64,000 nucleotides of DNA from Hypericum androsaemum (Eukaryota; Streptophyta; Magnoliopsida; Malpighiales; Hypericaceae), in the NCBI GenBank assembly GCA_963995505.1, contig OZ023180.1, positions 3,224,501 through 3,288,500 of the forward strand. The letters run 5' to 3'. Both the position numbers and the translations under genes were made by a program. How positions within the stretch are numbered: position 1 is the stretch's first letter; every line of letters starts with the position of its first letter. The notes under the pieces are model-generated. The model searched no databases. It saw only the letters and a list, made by a program, of their open reading frames with translations, and was not told the DNA's origin. This document shows positions 47,088 through 58,665 of this stretch, one piece after another.

Positions 47088-48239
47088 ATGATCATGGACG
47101 CTTATGCAACACTAGTGATATTATGTATTACTTTGACATATTATGGTGTGGAAGGACTAAGAAAAAATATTTTGTACGGAAAAAACATCCATGCAAAATT
47201 CAAGACTTTTGGTGATGAAGCAACAATGGTACCGGCTTGTACACTTTATACTTCTTGACCTAATAGTACTACATCACCTCTTCTACCAAAATCCATTAAC
47301 TCTACCTCTCTCTCTCCTTCTTCTTCTAATGCGTACACTTAATAGTTAATTGCAATTCGAGTTAAATTTGTATGAGCTATTCAATTACTTAATTTATTTC
47401 TTTAATTATATTTTTACATGATGCTAAAATATTCATATAATCTTTTAACATGGATATTCAAAGTTATATTTCATTTATTTTTGCAGTCTTCGTTTATTGA
47501 ATGCTATATAAGTAGCCGGCTTTTGACCATCCCATATTAAAAAATCATAAAATTCAGGTACTTATTTCTTATCAGTATCAATTGATTAAGAAAAATCAAA
47601 AGAGATTTTTTTCTAAAAACTATTACACCTATGTTAAGATGGAGCCGAGCTTCAAAATGGAGAAAACCCAAGGAAGATCTATAGAATATGATAAAAACGA
47701 AAAACTTGAATTCTTTAAAGATAGTATTTATTCAAATAGTTTGGTACCTATCGAGAGAAGAAATAATGGAGCAATACATCCATTAGCATTGGACGATCCC
47801 CCACACCAAGAACACCATGTAAGTTTACTATTATATACTTCCTTTATTTCATGCAAGATGTCAATTAATCTTTCTTTAATACCTTTTTATTCTTTCTCGT
47901 GAACTAGTTTCTAGCAAGAAAATTGAAGTCTTGACATTCAATATGAAATAAATGTAAATCTTAAACTCTCCAACATCAATTGCTTAATCACCACAACAAA
48001 TTGTCATGTAAATTAATAGTTTATTACAAATAGTATTTCGAGTATTGAAAAAAAAAACGTGAACAGTAACCGATTTGGGAGAAAATCGGGATTTAGGGTT
48101 TTGAAACCCTTGGAGTCGCCGCCGCCCATGTTCCGACCACCCCTTGGAGCCCCCACCACCGAACCCGTCGCTGCGGAGGAGGAGGAAAGGGTCAGCCGCC
48201 GCCTGTGAGAGATTTGGGTTGAAAAACCCTAATTTTCGA

Positions 48240-48283
48240 GTTGACCAAAAGTCAACTATTTGACTGGTTGACCAAAAGTCAAC
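48240..48283 (+). promoter_or_regulatory. Paired W-box palindromes in the copia leader
   Basis: GTTGACCAAAAGTCAAC, a perfect 6-bp inverted repeat around CAAAA, occurs twice (48240-48256 and 48267-48283). This gives four TTGAC W-box cores in 44 bp, about 70-110 bp before gag. WRKY factors bind W-boxes, and stress-inducible copia elements are known to carry such sites. Function here is inferred. Confidence 0.55.
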
Positions 48284-48348
48284 TATTTTGGCTGATTTTA
48301 GTTTTCTAGCCGATTTTGGGCTAATTTTTTGGTTCGAGGAGCTTCAGG

Positions 48349-49182
48349 ATGACTTTCATGAAGTACAAAATCCCTCAATTGACGATGAAAACTAATTTTT
48401 CCTTGTGGCAGGTGAAGATGCGTGCTATTTTGACACATCTAGAGCTGGATGAGACTCTTCTTGATGAGAAGTCGATGCCTTCGAGTTGGGACGCTGCGAT
48501 GAAGGCGTCAAAGAATCGTAAGGCTGTGAGTCAGATCCAGTTGCATCTGTCAGATGATATTTTGCGGAACGTGTTGAAGGAGATAACAACTTCCTCATTA
48601 TGGGCAAAGCTTGAAAAGTTGTGCATGCTCAAGAGTTTGACCAACAAACTGTGCTTGAAACAATGACTGTTTTCTATCCGGATGCAAGAAGATAAGTCTG
48701 TTTATGACCACCTTAATGAATTTAAGGATATAGTGGCTGATCTTAGAACTCTGGATGTGAAGTATGATGATGAAGATCTTGCTTTATTGTTATTGTGCTC
48801 GTTGCCTGCTTCTTATCAGCAATTCAGAGATACTCTGTTGTTCAGCCATAATACTCTGAGTTGGAATAATGTTCATGATTCACTCTTGGAGAAAGAGAGA
48901 ATTGATAAGCACACTGTGAGTTCCTCTGAAAATAGCCAAGGGACTGGTTTGGTTATGAGAGGGAGGTCTGAAGAGAGGAATGCTAAGTCTGGTTCGAGAA
49001 AGAAGAGCAGAAGCAAATCAAGGTCAAGACACAAGGATAAGACTTGTTTTAACTGTCATAAGGTTGGGTATATTAAATGGTTCTGTCCGGAGTTGAAGAA
49101 CAAGAAGAAGGGCGAAAAGTCCAGTGCTCCGAAAAGAGAAAGTTCTGATAGCGGCAGTGCTAGTGTTGCCACCACCACTTAG
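48349..49182 (+). pseudogene. copia gag
   Basis: The frame starts MTFMKYKIPQLTMKTNFSLW and shows UBN2/gag-type sequence (FSLWQVKMRAILTHLELDE, ALLLLCSLPASYQQFRDTLL). A TGA at 48663-48665 interrupts it after LCLKQ. The CCHC zinc knuckle is damaged: CFNCHKVGYIKWFC has Tyr where the family has His. A Ser/Arg-rich stretch precedes the knuckle. Gag packages element RNA; this copy is unlikely to do so. Confidence 0.85.
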
Positions 49183-51775
49183 AAAGAAGAATCTGATGGA
49201 GACCTTTTGTCTGTGATTGATGGGAAGTCTAAAGTTGATGCTGCCTGGGTCCTTGATTCTGCTTGTACGTTTCATATGTGTCCTATCCGGGACTGATTTT
49301 TAACATATGAATGTGCGGAGGGTAATGTTCTCATGGGAAATAATTTTGTCTGCAAGGTTGTTGGTATTGGCACAGCGAAGATCAAGATGCATGTTGGTGT
49401 CATTCGAACCTTGACGAATGTGAGGCATATCCCTGATTTGAAGTGGAACTTGATTTCGTTGAGTACTCTTGATACATTGGGGTACAAGTATACCGGAGAA
49501 GGTGGAGTTCTTCGTGTGAGTAAGAACTCATTAGTGCATATGAAGGCCAGAAAGGAGGTTGGAAATTTGTACGTTTTGTAGGGTTCTACAATTACAGGGA
49601 CTGCTGCTGCTGCATCTGGCTCGTTGACAGATTCTGAGAATACCTCATTGTGGCATATGCGACTTGGTCACATGAGTGAGAAAGGCATGACCGAGCTGAA
49701 TAGGAGAGGATTATTATATGGACAGGGTATTGGAAAGCTGGAATTTTGTGAGCACTGTGTGTTTGGCAAGCAGAAGAAAGTCAGTTTTCAGAAAGGTGTG
49801 CACACTACAAAGGGAAAACTTGACTATGTTCATTCTGATCTTTGGGGACCGTCTCAAGTTGCAACAAAGAATGGTTCCAAGTATATGCTGACTATTATTG
49901 ATGATTATTCGAGGAAGGTGTGGGCGTTCTTCTTGAAGAGCAAGGATCATGTCTTTGTCACTTTAGTAGTGGAAGACTATGATTGAGAAACAGACTGGGA
50001 GAGATGTCAAGCATCTCCGCACAGACAATGGATTAGAGTTTTACTCTAGTTGGTTTGATGAGTTCTGCAAGAATGAGGGTATTGTCAGGCATAAGACAAT
50101 CTCGGGTACACCTCAATAGAATAGAGTCGCTGAAAGAATGAACAGAACTTTGTTAGAGAAAGTTTATTGTATGCTGTCAAATGCTGGTTTGCCTAAGTCG
50201 TTTTGGGCTGAGGCTGCTTCCACTGCCTGTTACCTTGTCAATCGTTCACCTCATGCATCACTTGATGGTAAGGTACCTGAAAAATCATGGTTTAGAAATC
50301 CTCCTAATTATGCTATTTTGAAGATATTTGGGTGTCCTGCCTATGCTTATGTGAATAATGGCAAGTTAGAGCCAAGATATGTGAAGTGTATCTTCCTTGG
50401 CTATGCTTCTGGAGTGAAGGGATACAAGTTGTGGTGTCCCGAGCTGTCTAAGGTCTTGTTGAGTAGGAATGTTATTTTTAAAGAGACAGACATGCTGAGT
50501 AAGAGGGAGGATATTTCTTCACCTGGTGTTCTGAGTGCTCCAAGTGTGGACTTGCAAAAGTCAAAAGTGCAGGTAGAGTTTGATGCTGATCCAGAAGTGA
50601 GTTCCTTCCGTGATGTTGATTGCCATGGTCCTACTCATGGCGGGTTGTCTGATGAAGCTGAGAATGTTGGCACATTTGAGGAGCGGATTTATATGGCACA
50701 GCCTGAGGGTTTTCATGTTGAAGGCAAAGAAGACCATGTGTGCTTGTTGAAGAAGTCCCTGTATGGCCTTAAGCAGTCTCCGAGGCAGTGGTATAAAAGG
50801 TTTGATTTCTTTATGATTTCTCATGGTTATGAGAGGAGCAAGTATGATAGTTGTATTTACCTGAAAAGGCTACGCGATGGTTCCCAAGTGTATTTACTCC
50901 TGTATGTGGATGACATGTTAATTGCTGCCAGTGACAAAGGAGAGTTGAGAAAGCTCAAAGCTCTGTTGAGTAGCGAGTTTGAGATGAAAGATTTGGGTCC
51001 TGCTAAGAAGATTCTTGGTATGGAGATTGCCGGAGATAAAGGAGCAAGGAAGTTATTTCTGAGTCAGGAGAGTTACATTGAAAAGTCAGCTGCTGAGGTC
51101 GATTACATGTCTGGTGTTCCATACTCCAATGCTGTTGGTTCTCTGATGTATGCTATGGTTTGCACACGCCCAGATTTGGCCTATGCTGTGAGTGTCGTTA
51201 GCAGGTTTATGGCAAATCCTGGAGAAGGTCATTGGAGAGCAGTGGAGTAGATTATGAGGTACTTGAAGGGTACCAAGGGCGTGTGTCTACAGTTTGGACG
51301 CACCAGTGATGGAGTTGTTGGTTTCGTGGATTCAGATTATGCTGGAGACCTTGATAAGTTCAGGTCCTTGTCTGGATATATCTTCACTCTTGGAGGATGT
51401 GCTATCAGTTGGAGAGCTTGTCTACAGGCCACAGTGGCGTTGTCTACCACTGAGGCGGAGTACATGGCTATAACTGAAGGTGTGAAGGAGGCTATCTGGT
51501 TGAAAAGTTTCTTCAGTGAAATCTGTGAGAAGCTGCAGGTCAGTACAGTGTACTGTGATAGCCAAAGTGCTATCCATCTCACGAGGGATGCTATGTATCA
51601 TGAGAGGACAAAGCACATTAATGTGAGATACCACTTCATTCGGGAGCATGTTGCTCAAGGTGACATTGTTGTGAGAAAAGTGGGTACAAAGGACAACCCT
51701 GCAGACATGTTGACGAAGCCACTTTCTGGTGCTAAGTTCGAGCATTGCTTGGACTTAGTAGGTATTCGTGCTTGA
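49183..51775 (+). pseudogene. copia pol (protease, integrase, RT, RNase H)
   Basis: Protease-like WVLDSACTFHMCP (Ser replaces the usual Gly/Thr region) lies near 49250. Integrase follows: [33 protein letters not shown] and then RTDNGLEF. RT retains KKSLYGLKQSPRQWYKRFD and LLLYVDDMLIA; RNase H retains [22 protein letters not shown] and [12 protein letters not shown]. Stops occur near 49294, 49579, 50117 and 51248, and there is a frameshift near 49980. The conserved first part of RT and a segment before SNAVGSLMYAM are missing, so there are at least two internal deletions. Confidence 0.87.
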
Positions 51776-52089
51776 TGCTGATAGCCCTTAGGGGCTGGTG
51801 GTGAAGGTGGAGAAACGTTGAAGTTGGAGTCATAGAATTTGGTCCAAGGTGGAGATTTGTTAGGGATTGTTCCAAATTCCTAATTAGAGTAGGGCTCTAT
51901 TTCCTGATCAGAATAGAGTACTAGTCTCCTATATATATACGGCCTATGCCTAGGTCTTATTTGTAATAGTTGAGAGTTGTGAGGTAGAAAGAACCCTCAC
52001 AGAAGCCTTGTAACCGTTCACAGATTTTTACAGGAGTATTACAATAATCCAATAAGAAGAAGGACCAAATTTCACCAAGTACTATAACA

Positions 52090-52474
52090 TAATTTCACTT
52101 TTACATCATCTATCATTTAAAATTTAACACCATGTGCTTAAAATCATGTAATTATGGGAAAATTTTCACTGTGATCGCAACATAGATATAAATTAATATA
52201 ATGAATAGATTTTGTGGATCTACGTAATTCAATAAAATTAATTGGTCTCACCCTTATCACTTAGTATTGTGACAACCACAAAATTAGTAATATTATAGTC
52301 ACCACAGTAAACTAGGAAATGCGAGACTCCAAGGAGAATGAGGGGGCGTAACATAACGGTGTTCTCCAAGAATTTCCAAAATTTTATTTATTCAGTTAAT
52401 ATTGTCTATTTGATTATCTTATGTATTGAATGTTATTTTTCTTAATGTGTGTGTGACTTGAACAATGAAAATAG
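52090..52474. other. Neprosin intron 3, right part
   Basis: AT-rich intron sequence between the copia 3' LTR and exon 4. It contains no other feature I can support. Confidence 0.5.
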
Positions 52475-52633
52475 CACGCTTCATTGGTTGCTTCCGGCGG
52501 AATATATTATGGAGCAAGTGCAGTTATACAAGTAAATCGACCACCAGTGGAACCGTACCAATATAGTGGAGGAGTAATTTGTATTCAAAGCGAACTAGAA
52601 GGTGTTAATGATACAATATCAGCGGGATGGATG

Positions 52634-54385
52634 GTGAGTATCTTCATTGATATCGATAAACTCATTTTTCTTTAGGATATTGTCATTATTGTTTTATTTA
52701 TGTTGGATAGTCAAGATAGCAAAATGATAAAGGCCTTTATTTGTGGCAAAATACTAAACTTCATAGTCGCATTTAAATTAATTTAGGGAACATACAATAC
52801 TCTAATACTAACTATTTTATATAATTAAATCCTTCATAACTATGGTTAAGCTTATTTCATACTAAGATATTTATGTCTGAGTTAATAATTTTTAAATTTA
52901 CTTAACGTCGACAAAATTTTAAATTTTATGTGAACATTAACATGTTAGGTTGGGCAAATGACATTGGGGTCCTTTATAAAATGACTTTTATACCCTGAAA
53001 TAAAATTTAAAAAATCATTAAATCTCTCCCTTCTCAATGTCGGATCTATCGTTGTCGGTGACTATGGTCGACATTGCCGGCTCCTCTCTCCTCCCCCCGG
53101 TCATGATAGTTACTTCGTCAAACAGAGGAGGTGAGAGGGGGAGGCCCCAGAGCAGATGAGAAGAGTAATGAAGGAGGGGGCCGAGACCGAGGAGTTAGAA
53201 GCAGAGATTATGGATGAGGAAGGACTGCCGCTTTGTTGGAGGCCGAGGTTGGGGAGCGCTGGAGGCCGAGGTCGAGGCACTCCAACGCAAAGAAGGGTAT
53301 CCAACAAGAGCAAAGGTTGACAGATTGACTGGGCTCACGCGCATTTCCGGTCACTCCACAGTCTTTCGGCTTCGACTTTACTTGTTTCTCCAAAAATGAC
53401 ACAATGGGTGGACTTGATGCCGGGTTGTTAGTTTGAAGGAGGTGTTATTATTCCCGTGGTTGGATGGTTGAACTTTAAAGGAGTTGTTGCTACTCCCGTG
53501 GCTAGTTAGGGATGGTCGGGTGGTCAGACAAGATGAATGGGGATGGTTGGTCGGAGATGATTTGTGAAAGGGTATAAAAGTTATTTAAAAGATAAAATAA
53601 TAATAAAATTATCTATGACGTCAACAAAGAACAGATAGTATAATAAAATTAAATAGAATTAGATAAAAAAATATTTTTTAATAAAAAAAACTACATTATA
53701 AATATTACAAAATACGAAGAACCCTAGCTTAATTTGCCATTTTAGCTTTTGCAATATAAAATATTTCATTTGATCAAATTAAGAAGAATAGATGTCCTAA
53801 TCCCTAACTTATAATGAGAAGAGTTATATACTATTTTTCTTATGTATGAGATACATCAAGTAGTTAAAAAGCACATTATAATAGATTGTAGTACATATGA
53901 TGAGTGTTGGTCTATTTTTCTATCCCCTTGTTTAAAGTTAAATTGTATATTTTGCATAGATCATGAATATAACATCTTTTTGAAATGTTTAGTTAATTTA
54001 GGTGAAGCTAATCTTTCCTATAAAAAATAAAAGGCTAATTTACAATTAACTCTGAAAATGCAAGGTAAATTTTGGTTGTAATTTACAAATTTGATGAGGA
54101 CTCTACCATCTAACCCTCATCAACTAAGAAGACTAAGTATATAAGTACTACTCCAATAACATACTAGTCAAGTTTTTATTGGTAAAAGATATACTTAATG
54201 AGAAAGTAGTTCGTGTCACAAAATTTCAATGGTGGAGCCACGCGACATACACAAGAGACCTGTTAAAAACTTCAAAATCTTGGTTAAAATAATTGAAGTG
54301 TTAGTATATCGCTATTTCATAGCAATAATTAAACATGGATTAAAATAGTTCAATAACAAATAGATTAGTCTTACGATTAATTAAT
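52634..54385. other. Neprosin intron 4, left part
   Basis: This carries a possible foldback element at 52960-53600: TAAAATGACTTTTATACCCT on the left is mirrored by AAGGGTATAAAAGTTATTT on the right. The core contains GTCGG and GAGG-rich, GC-richer sequence. Frames on both strands in the core are low complexity. The rest is AT-rich. Confidence 0.45.
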
Positions 54386-57120
54386 TGCTGGAATTGAATG
54401 AAAATTCAATGCAAAGGCCCAAAGGTGGAAGGCCCAAAGTGGGAGGCCCAAAATGGGAATGGAAAAGGGTATTACCACATCGGAAAATACAACAAAAATT
54501 TTCAAGTTTATAAGAAGATGCTCCTTGTTAAGTAGGAACTAAGTTGACCACCTAGAAAGGTAACTCGGACATGCTACAAGGATGATCCGAGCACGAACAC
54601 GCGCATGCGCACGTGGCACATTGGATGCAGGTCGCAATGGATGTGCTGCATGTCTCAGACATTTGCAAGAATCTAGTATTCGGCTCCCTGTTAAGCAAAG
54701 CTGGGCTGAAGCTAGTTTTTGAGGCTGATAAATTTGTAATGACCAAAGCTGGTACATTAGTAGGAAAGGGTTACCTAGATAGGGGCTCTTTAAGTTGAAT
54801 GTAATAAATGTACAACGTGCCTTTGAGGGCGAGAATAAAGTTGTTAATTCTTCTTACTTGGCTGAGTGTTGGTAAGTTTAAATTTATTACCTAAACTGGA
54901 GTTTAACCCAAACGATAAATGCGAAGTATGTGTTGAGGCAAAAATGGCAAAGCACCTTTCTATTCAGTGAAAAAAGTACACCTTTAGAGTTAATTCATAC
55001 TGACGTCTGCGATATGAAACACGTGCAAACTAGAGGTGGAAAAAGTATTTCATCACATTTATCGATGATTGCACAAGATACTGTTACGTATATCTCTTGA
55101 AAGGAAAGGACGAAGCCTTCAAAGCTTTCAAGAGTTATAAGAATGAAGTTGAAAATCAACTTAGCAGTAAAATCAAAATGATTCGAAGTGATAGGGAGAA
55201 TATATAGCTCCGTTTGAGGAATTCTGCCAACAAAATGGCATTATTCATCAGACAACTGCACCATACTCACCTCAATCAAATGACGTAGCTGAACGTAAGA
55301 ATCAAACTCTCAAGGAGATGATGAATACTATGTTGATTAGCTCGGACTTACCCCAGAATATGTGGGGGGAAGCTGTGCTCTCAGCTAACCATATTCTAAA
55401 TAAATTACCACACAAGAAAAGGGACAAAACCCCATATGAACTCTGAAAATAGAGAAAGCCTTCCTACAGTTACTTTAAAGTGTAGGGGTGCCTAGCTAAC
55501 GTAGAAATACCTCTACCTAAAAGGGTGAGAATATGTCCCAAGACCGTTGACTACGTCTTTATCGGATATGCCTACAACAGTAGCACATACCGATTTCTAG
55601 TGCACAAGTCTGAAAACCCTGAAATCAACGAGAGAATGGTCATGAAATTAAGGAATGCAATATTCTTTGAGAATATCTTTCCAAATAAGGAGAAGAAAGA
55701 CCCCATCTTTAATAAAAAAGCTCATGAAACTACTCAAGATTCTCATCAAGTTGTTGAGAAACCTAAATGCAGCAAAAGGGCCAGAACGGCCAAGTTGTTT
55801 GGTCCAGATTTTAATGATTCATATACCAGATAAAGGTAGAGTATGGCAGGATACTCTTGATAGGAGATCACCTATATAAGTGAGAAGTGAGGCCGCTTTA
55901 AATGGGAAAAAATACTTATGAATCCAAGATATAGTCCATGGCCGAAATGGACAAAACGTGAGAACCAAAGGATATTAGATATATCATTGTGTAAATGTTA
56001 TTGCCTTGGTTTACATAAAAAAGCTGACCAGTTTAAGACATTGCGTTCACTGAGCAGCAAGTAAATCCGATAACATCTTACTAGAGAAGGTTCAAAGCCG
56101 TAAGCTACCTATCTCGATGCAATGATAACTCGTCGAAACTTTTTTTAAAAGTGTCAGCATGCATTAATCATCATTCATGTGGGAGATTGTTGGAATTGAA
56201 TAAAAATTTAATGCAAAGGCCCAATGGTGGAAGACCTAAAATAGGAATGGGAAAGGGCATTACCATATCGGAATATGCAACAAAGTTTTCCAAGTTTATA
56301 AGAAGATGCTACTTGTTAGCTAGAAACTAAATTGACCACCTGGAAAGGTAACTCAGACATGCTACGAGGACGGTGCGTAACACCATCCAAGTACGAGCAC
56401 GCGCACGCGCACGCACACGTACGTGTGCGCATGGTGCATTGGACGCAAGTCGCAATGGGCGCTTTATGGCGCACTTGACACTTTGCACGTGCGTATCATC
56501 GCGAGGAGCTGGAGGAGCCTTAAAATTTTGGCAAATTCTGAAAAACTCCAGAAGGGTCAAGGAGTGCGAAAGGGCTGGTCTGTCCAACCGAAGGGTCGGG
56601 AGCAGTAGCTACAGGTTGCTAGGCGAAGAGATGCATACGAGCTTCCGAAGAGTCACGAGCGGCAAAATGCCTGGCCGAATGTCCGAAGAGCCACGAGTTG
56701 AAGGGCAGGTCAGACTACTGGCCCGAAAAGGTGCGTTCTCCTCTCAGGAATGTGCCCATTCAGAAGTGCTCGTGCTCCTTCTGATTCCAGCCCTCCACAG
56801 CCTATAAATAGGCCTCTCTCCCTCATTTGGAACTCACCCCATTACAATTTGCATAAGCATTCGTTAGCAATTGTAGGATCTCTCTCTCTCAGAAAAGTTC
56901 TGAGTATTTAAAGGCTCGCCGATGCTTCGAGAGTCGTTGTGCTATGATCTTGAAGTACGAAGTCGTTGTATCTTGGAGACGATTGTCATAGTCCGTAAGC
57001 ACTGAATATATGCAATCTTGTCTTACGGAGAAAGAGTCAAACTCTTGCCTCGACATATATCCTAATCAAGTACACCACCTCCGACAAACAACATTAATCA
57101 AATCATGATGTTCAATTCCA
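54386..57120 (+). mobile_element. Second, different copia element, largely deleted, in neprosin intron 4
   Basis: The 3' LTR is 56188-57120 (about 933 bp, TGTTGGAATTG...CAATTCCA), preceded by the polypurine tract GTGGGAGAT. The 5' LTR is truncated to 54386-54640 and fuses directly to coding sequence at 54641, so most of the LTR, the primer site and gag are gone. Remaining pol pieces are a protease/pre-integrase section ([20 protein letters not shown]), integrase (LELIHTDVCDM, YSPQSNDVAERKNQTL) and the post-integrase part to about 55850, with many stops. RT and RNase H are absent. It is unrelated in LTR sequence to the first element. Confidence 0.85.
56397..56434. repeat. Alternating purine-pyrimidine tract in the copia LTR
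   Basis: GCACGCGCACGCGCACGC followed by ACACGTACGTGTGCGCATG is almost perfectly alternating purine and pyrimidine, with an embedded palindrome CACACGTACGTGTG. It is a good Z-DNA candidate. A shorter version lies in the 5' LTR remnant near 54594-54614. Confidence 0.7.
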
Positions 57121-57413
57121 AAAAAAAAAAAAAACTACATGCAAATGCAAAGTGTTTCAACATGTACTACGAATTCTATCAAGAAATTGCAATAATTAAT
57201 TTTTTTCATTGTTTTGCCTGAAATATATTACGAACATGTATCATTATAAAATTAATTATCACTTACTCTTGTAAAAAAAATCAAATTAACTCTATGGATA
57301 CTATTATTTTAGGTGAACCCAAAACTCTATGGCGACAACAAAGCTCGATTGACTTCATCATGGACAGTAATGAATTACTCTTTCTTCCACACTTTTGAAT
57401 AGATTTTTTAAAA

Positions 57414-57774
57414 GGTAAATTATCCCCTAGTTCTTGGTATTTGGTCATCCTCTCTCTCGGGTCCCTGCATTTTCAAAAATAATTTTACCGTCTCTCGACT
57501 TTGGTTTTACAAACTCTCGGGTCCCTGGCTGACGTCAGCACCCATTTTTTTAATAGAAATGACCAAAATACCCTTTAAAAACAAAAAAAACTTATCATCT
57601 TCAAGGGTATTTTGGTCATTTTTCTTGACAAAAAACCAAAAAAATGGGTGCTGATGTCAGCCGGGACCCAAGAATTTTTAAAATCAAAGTCGAGGGACGG
57701 TAAAATTAGTTTTAAAAATGCGGGGACCCGAGAAGGAGGATGACTAAATATCAGAGACTAGGAAGTAATTTACC
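57414..57774. mobile_element. MULE-like foldback element in neprosin intron 5
   Basis: The whole segment is a hairpin. GGTAAATTATCCCCTAG... on the left is matched by the reverse complement ending TAATTTACC on the right, with arms of about 160 bp containing GGGTCCCTG, CTGACGTCAGC and ACCAAAATACCCTT. A and T-rich flanks suggest an imperfect 9-bp target duplication. It encodes nothing and sits just 47 bp after exon 5. Confidence 0.8.
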
Positions 57775-58665
57775 CTTTTCTAAATATATAATATATATAC
57801 TTTGTATATATCTCAAGAAGTGTATGATACTTTGTATGTGCAGGCAAATGGTGACAAAAACGGTTGATACAACACATTATGCCCAGGATTTGTGGGATTT
57901 GTGCAAGTGAGTCACCAGGTCTATTTAGGCGCAATATTCACACCTATATCTCATCTTGGTGATTACAATTTCACAATAATTCAGGTAAATTCTACTGAAA
58001 AATAATTTTTATAATGAGCTATAATATGGATTTTTTTTACATTTATCATTATTATCTTACCATATTATATATGTAGAATGAAGTTATGACATTTGATGGG
58101 TCTTGAAAAGTGAATAAAAATGTATGTCTTCATAAACAAAAGTTAATTATATGTAAAAATGTATTTACATCAGATGAGACCTACTTTGTTCAATTATTAT
58201 TTTTCTTGCATTGGTAATATGAATGAGCTAGTAGACAAAATAGAAAAAAAATATTCTGTTGAAGAAAATTGTGTAATTTTTATCATATTTGGATCCCTAA
58301 TAATGGTTTGACTCTAATAGGATCAAATATCACTTAATTGGTGGCTGATACATGTCACGCAGAAGATTGGATACTGGCCAAGAGAAATATTTAGCTCATT
58401 GAATATCGGAGCTAATATTATTTCATATGGTGGAATAACTCATACACAAGTTGGAACATATGCTACTTTCAACACTGCAACTTCTTCACTATTTCGGAAT
58501 ATTCAAACCGTTGACGCAAAGTCCCGTATCGGTGATATCGACTATTCAAAGACGACAACATATAGTAGCAATGAAAATTGTTATACTATACTTCGTTGGG
58601 ACTACAATCCACCGTATGGAGCGATGTTTACTTATGGTGGTCCAGGTGGAAATTGTGATCCATAA

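Larger units (their letters stand above)
48060..52089 (+). mobile_element. Defective Ty1/copia retrotransposon (Tork/Tnt1-like) in neprosin intron 3
   Basis: The order gag, protease, integrase, reverse transcriptase, RNase H identifies copia. A polypurine tract GGTGGAGATT precedes a 3' LTR of about 232 bp at 51858-52089, which runs TGTTAGGG...ACTATAACA and contains TATATATATA. I could not find a 5' LTR or primer-binding site; the left boundary near 48060 abuts ten A residues. Stops, a frameshift and internal deletions make it non-autonomous. It is in the same orientation as the neprosin gene. Confidence 0.88.
47088..58665 (+). pseudogene. Neprosin-domain (DUF239) gene, disabled and inflated by transposons
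   Basis: A possible signal-peptide exon starts at 47088 (MIMDAYATLVILCITLTYYG). Then come 47487-47556, 47639-47818, 52475-52633, 57313-57366, 57844-57984 and 58321-58665 (stop TAA), all with usable splice sites and joined frames. Exon 2 is the neprosin activation-peptide motif PAFDHPILKNHKIQ. Exons 4-7 form the neprosin domain: GGIYYGASAVIQVN, VNPKLYGDNKARL, NTLCPGFVGFVQVS, SLNWWLIHVTQKIGYWP and GGPGGNCDP. Neprosins are secreted prolyl endopeptidases of the glutamic type. Exon 2 has TGA (47498) and TAG (47513) in frame, and exon 6 has TGA (57865) where the family has Cys before YN. Exons 4, 5 and 7 are intact. The gene is therefore recently disabled, or it is rescued in a way not visible here. 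Introns 3 and 4 are each about 4.7 kb because of copia insertions. Confidence 0.85.

Noticed and set aside
46980..47260. Short frame MIMDAYATLVILC... as an independent secreted peptide
   Set aside because: It ends at a stop after about 56 codons, but its position and signal-peptide character fit exon 1 of the neprosin pseudogene better. The donor could not be fixed.
53110..53402. Overlapping frames on both strands in neprosin intron 4
   Set aside because: They fall in the GC-richer core of a likely foldback element and have low-complexity products.
56373..56807. 144-codon plus frame starting with an Arg/Ala/Thr run
   Set aside because: It lies wholly inside the copia 3' LTR, and the N-terminal run comes from the CGCACG repeat.
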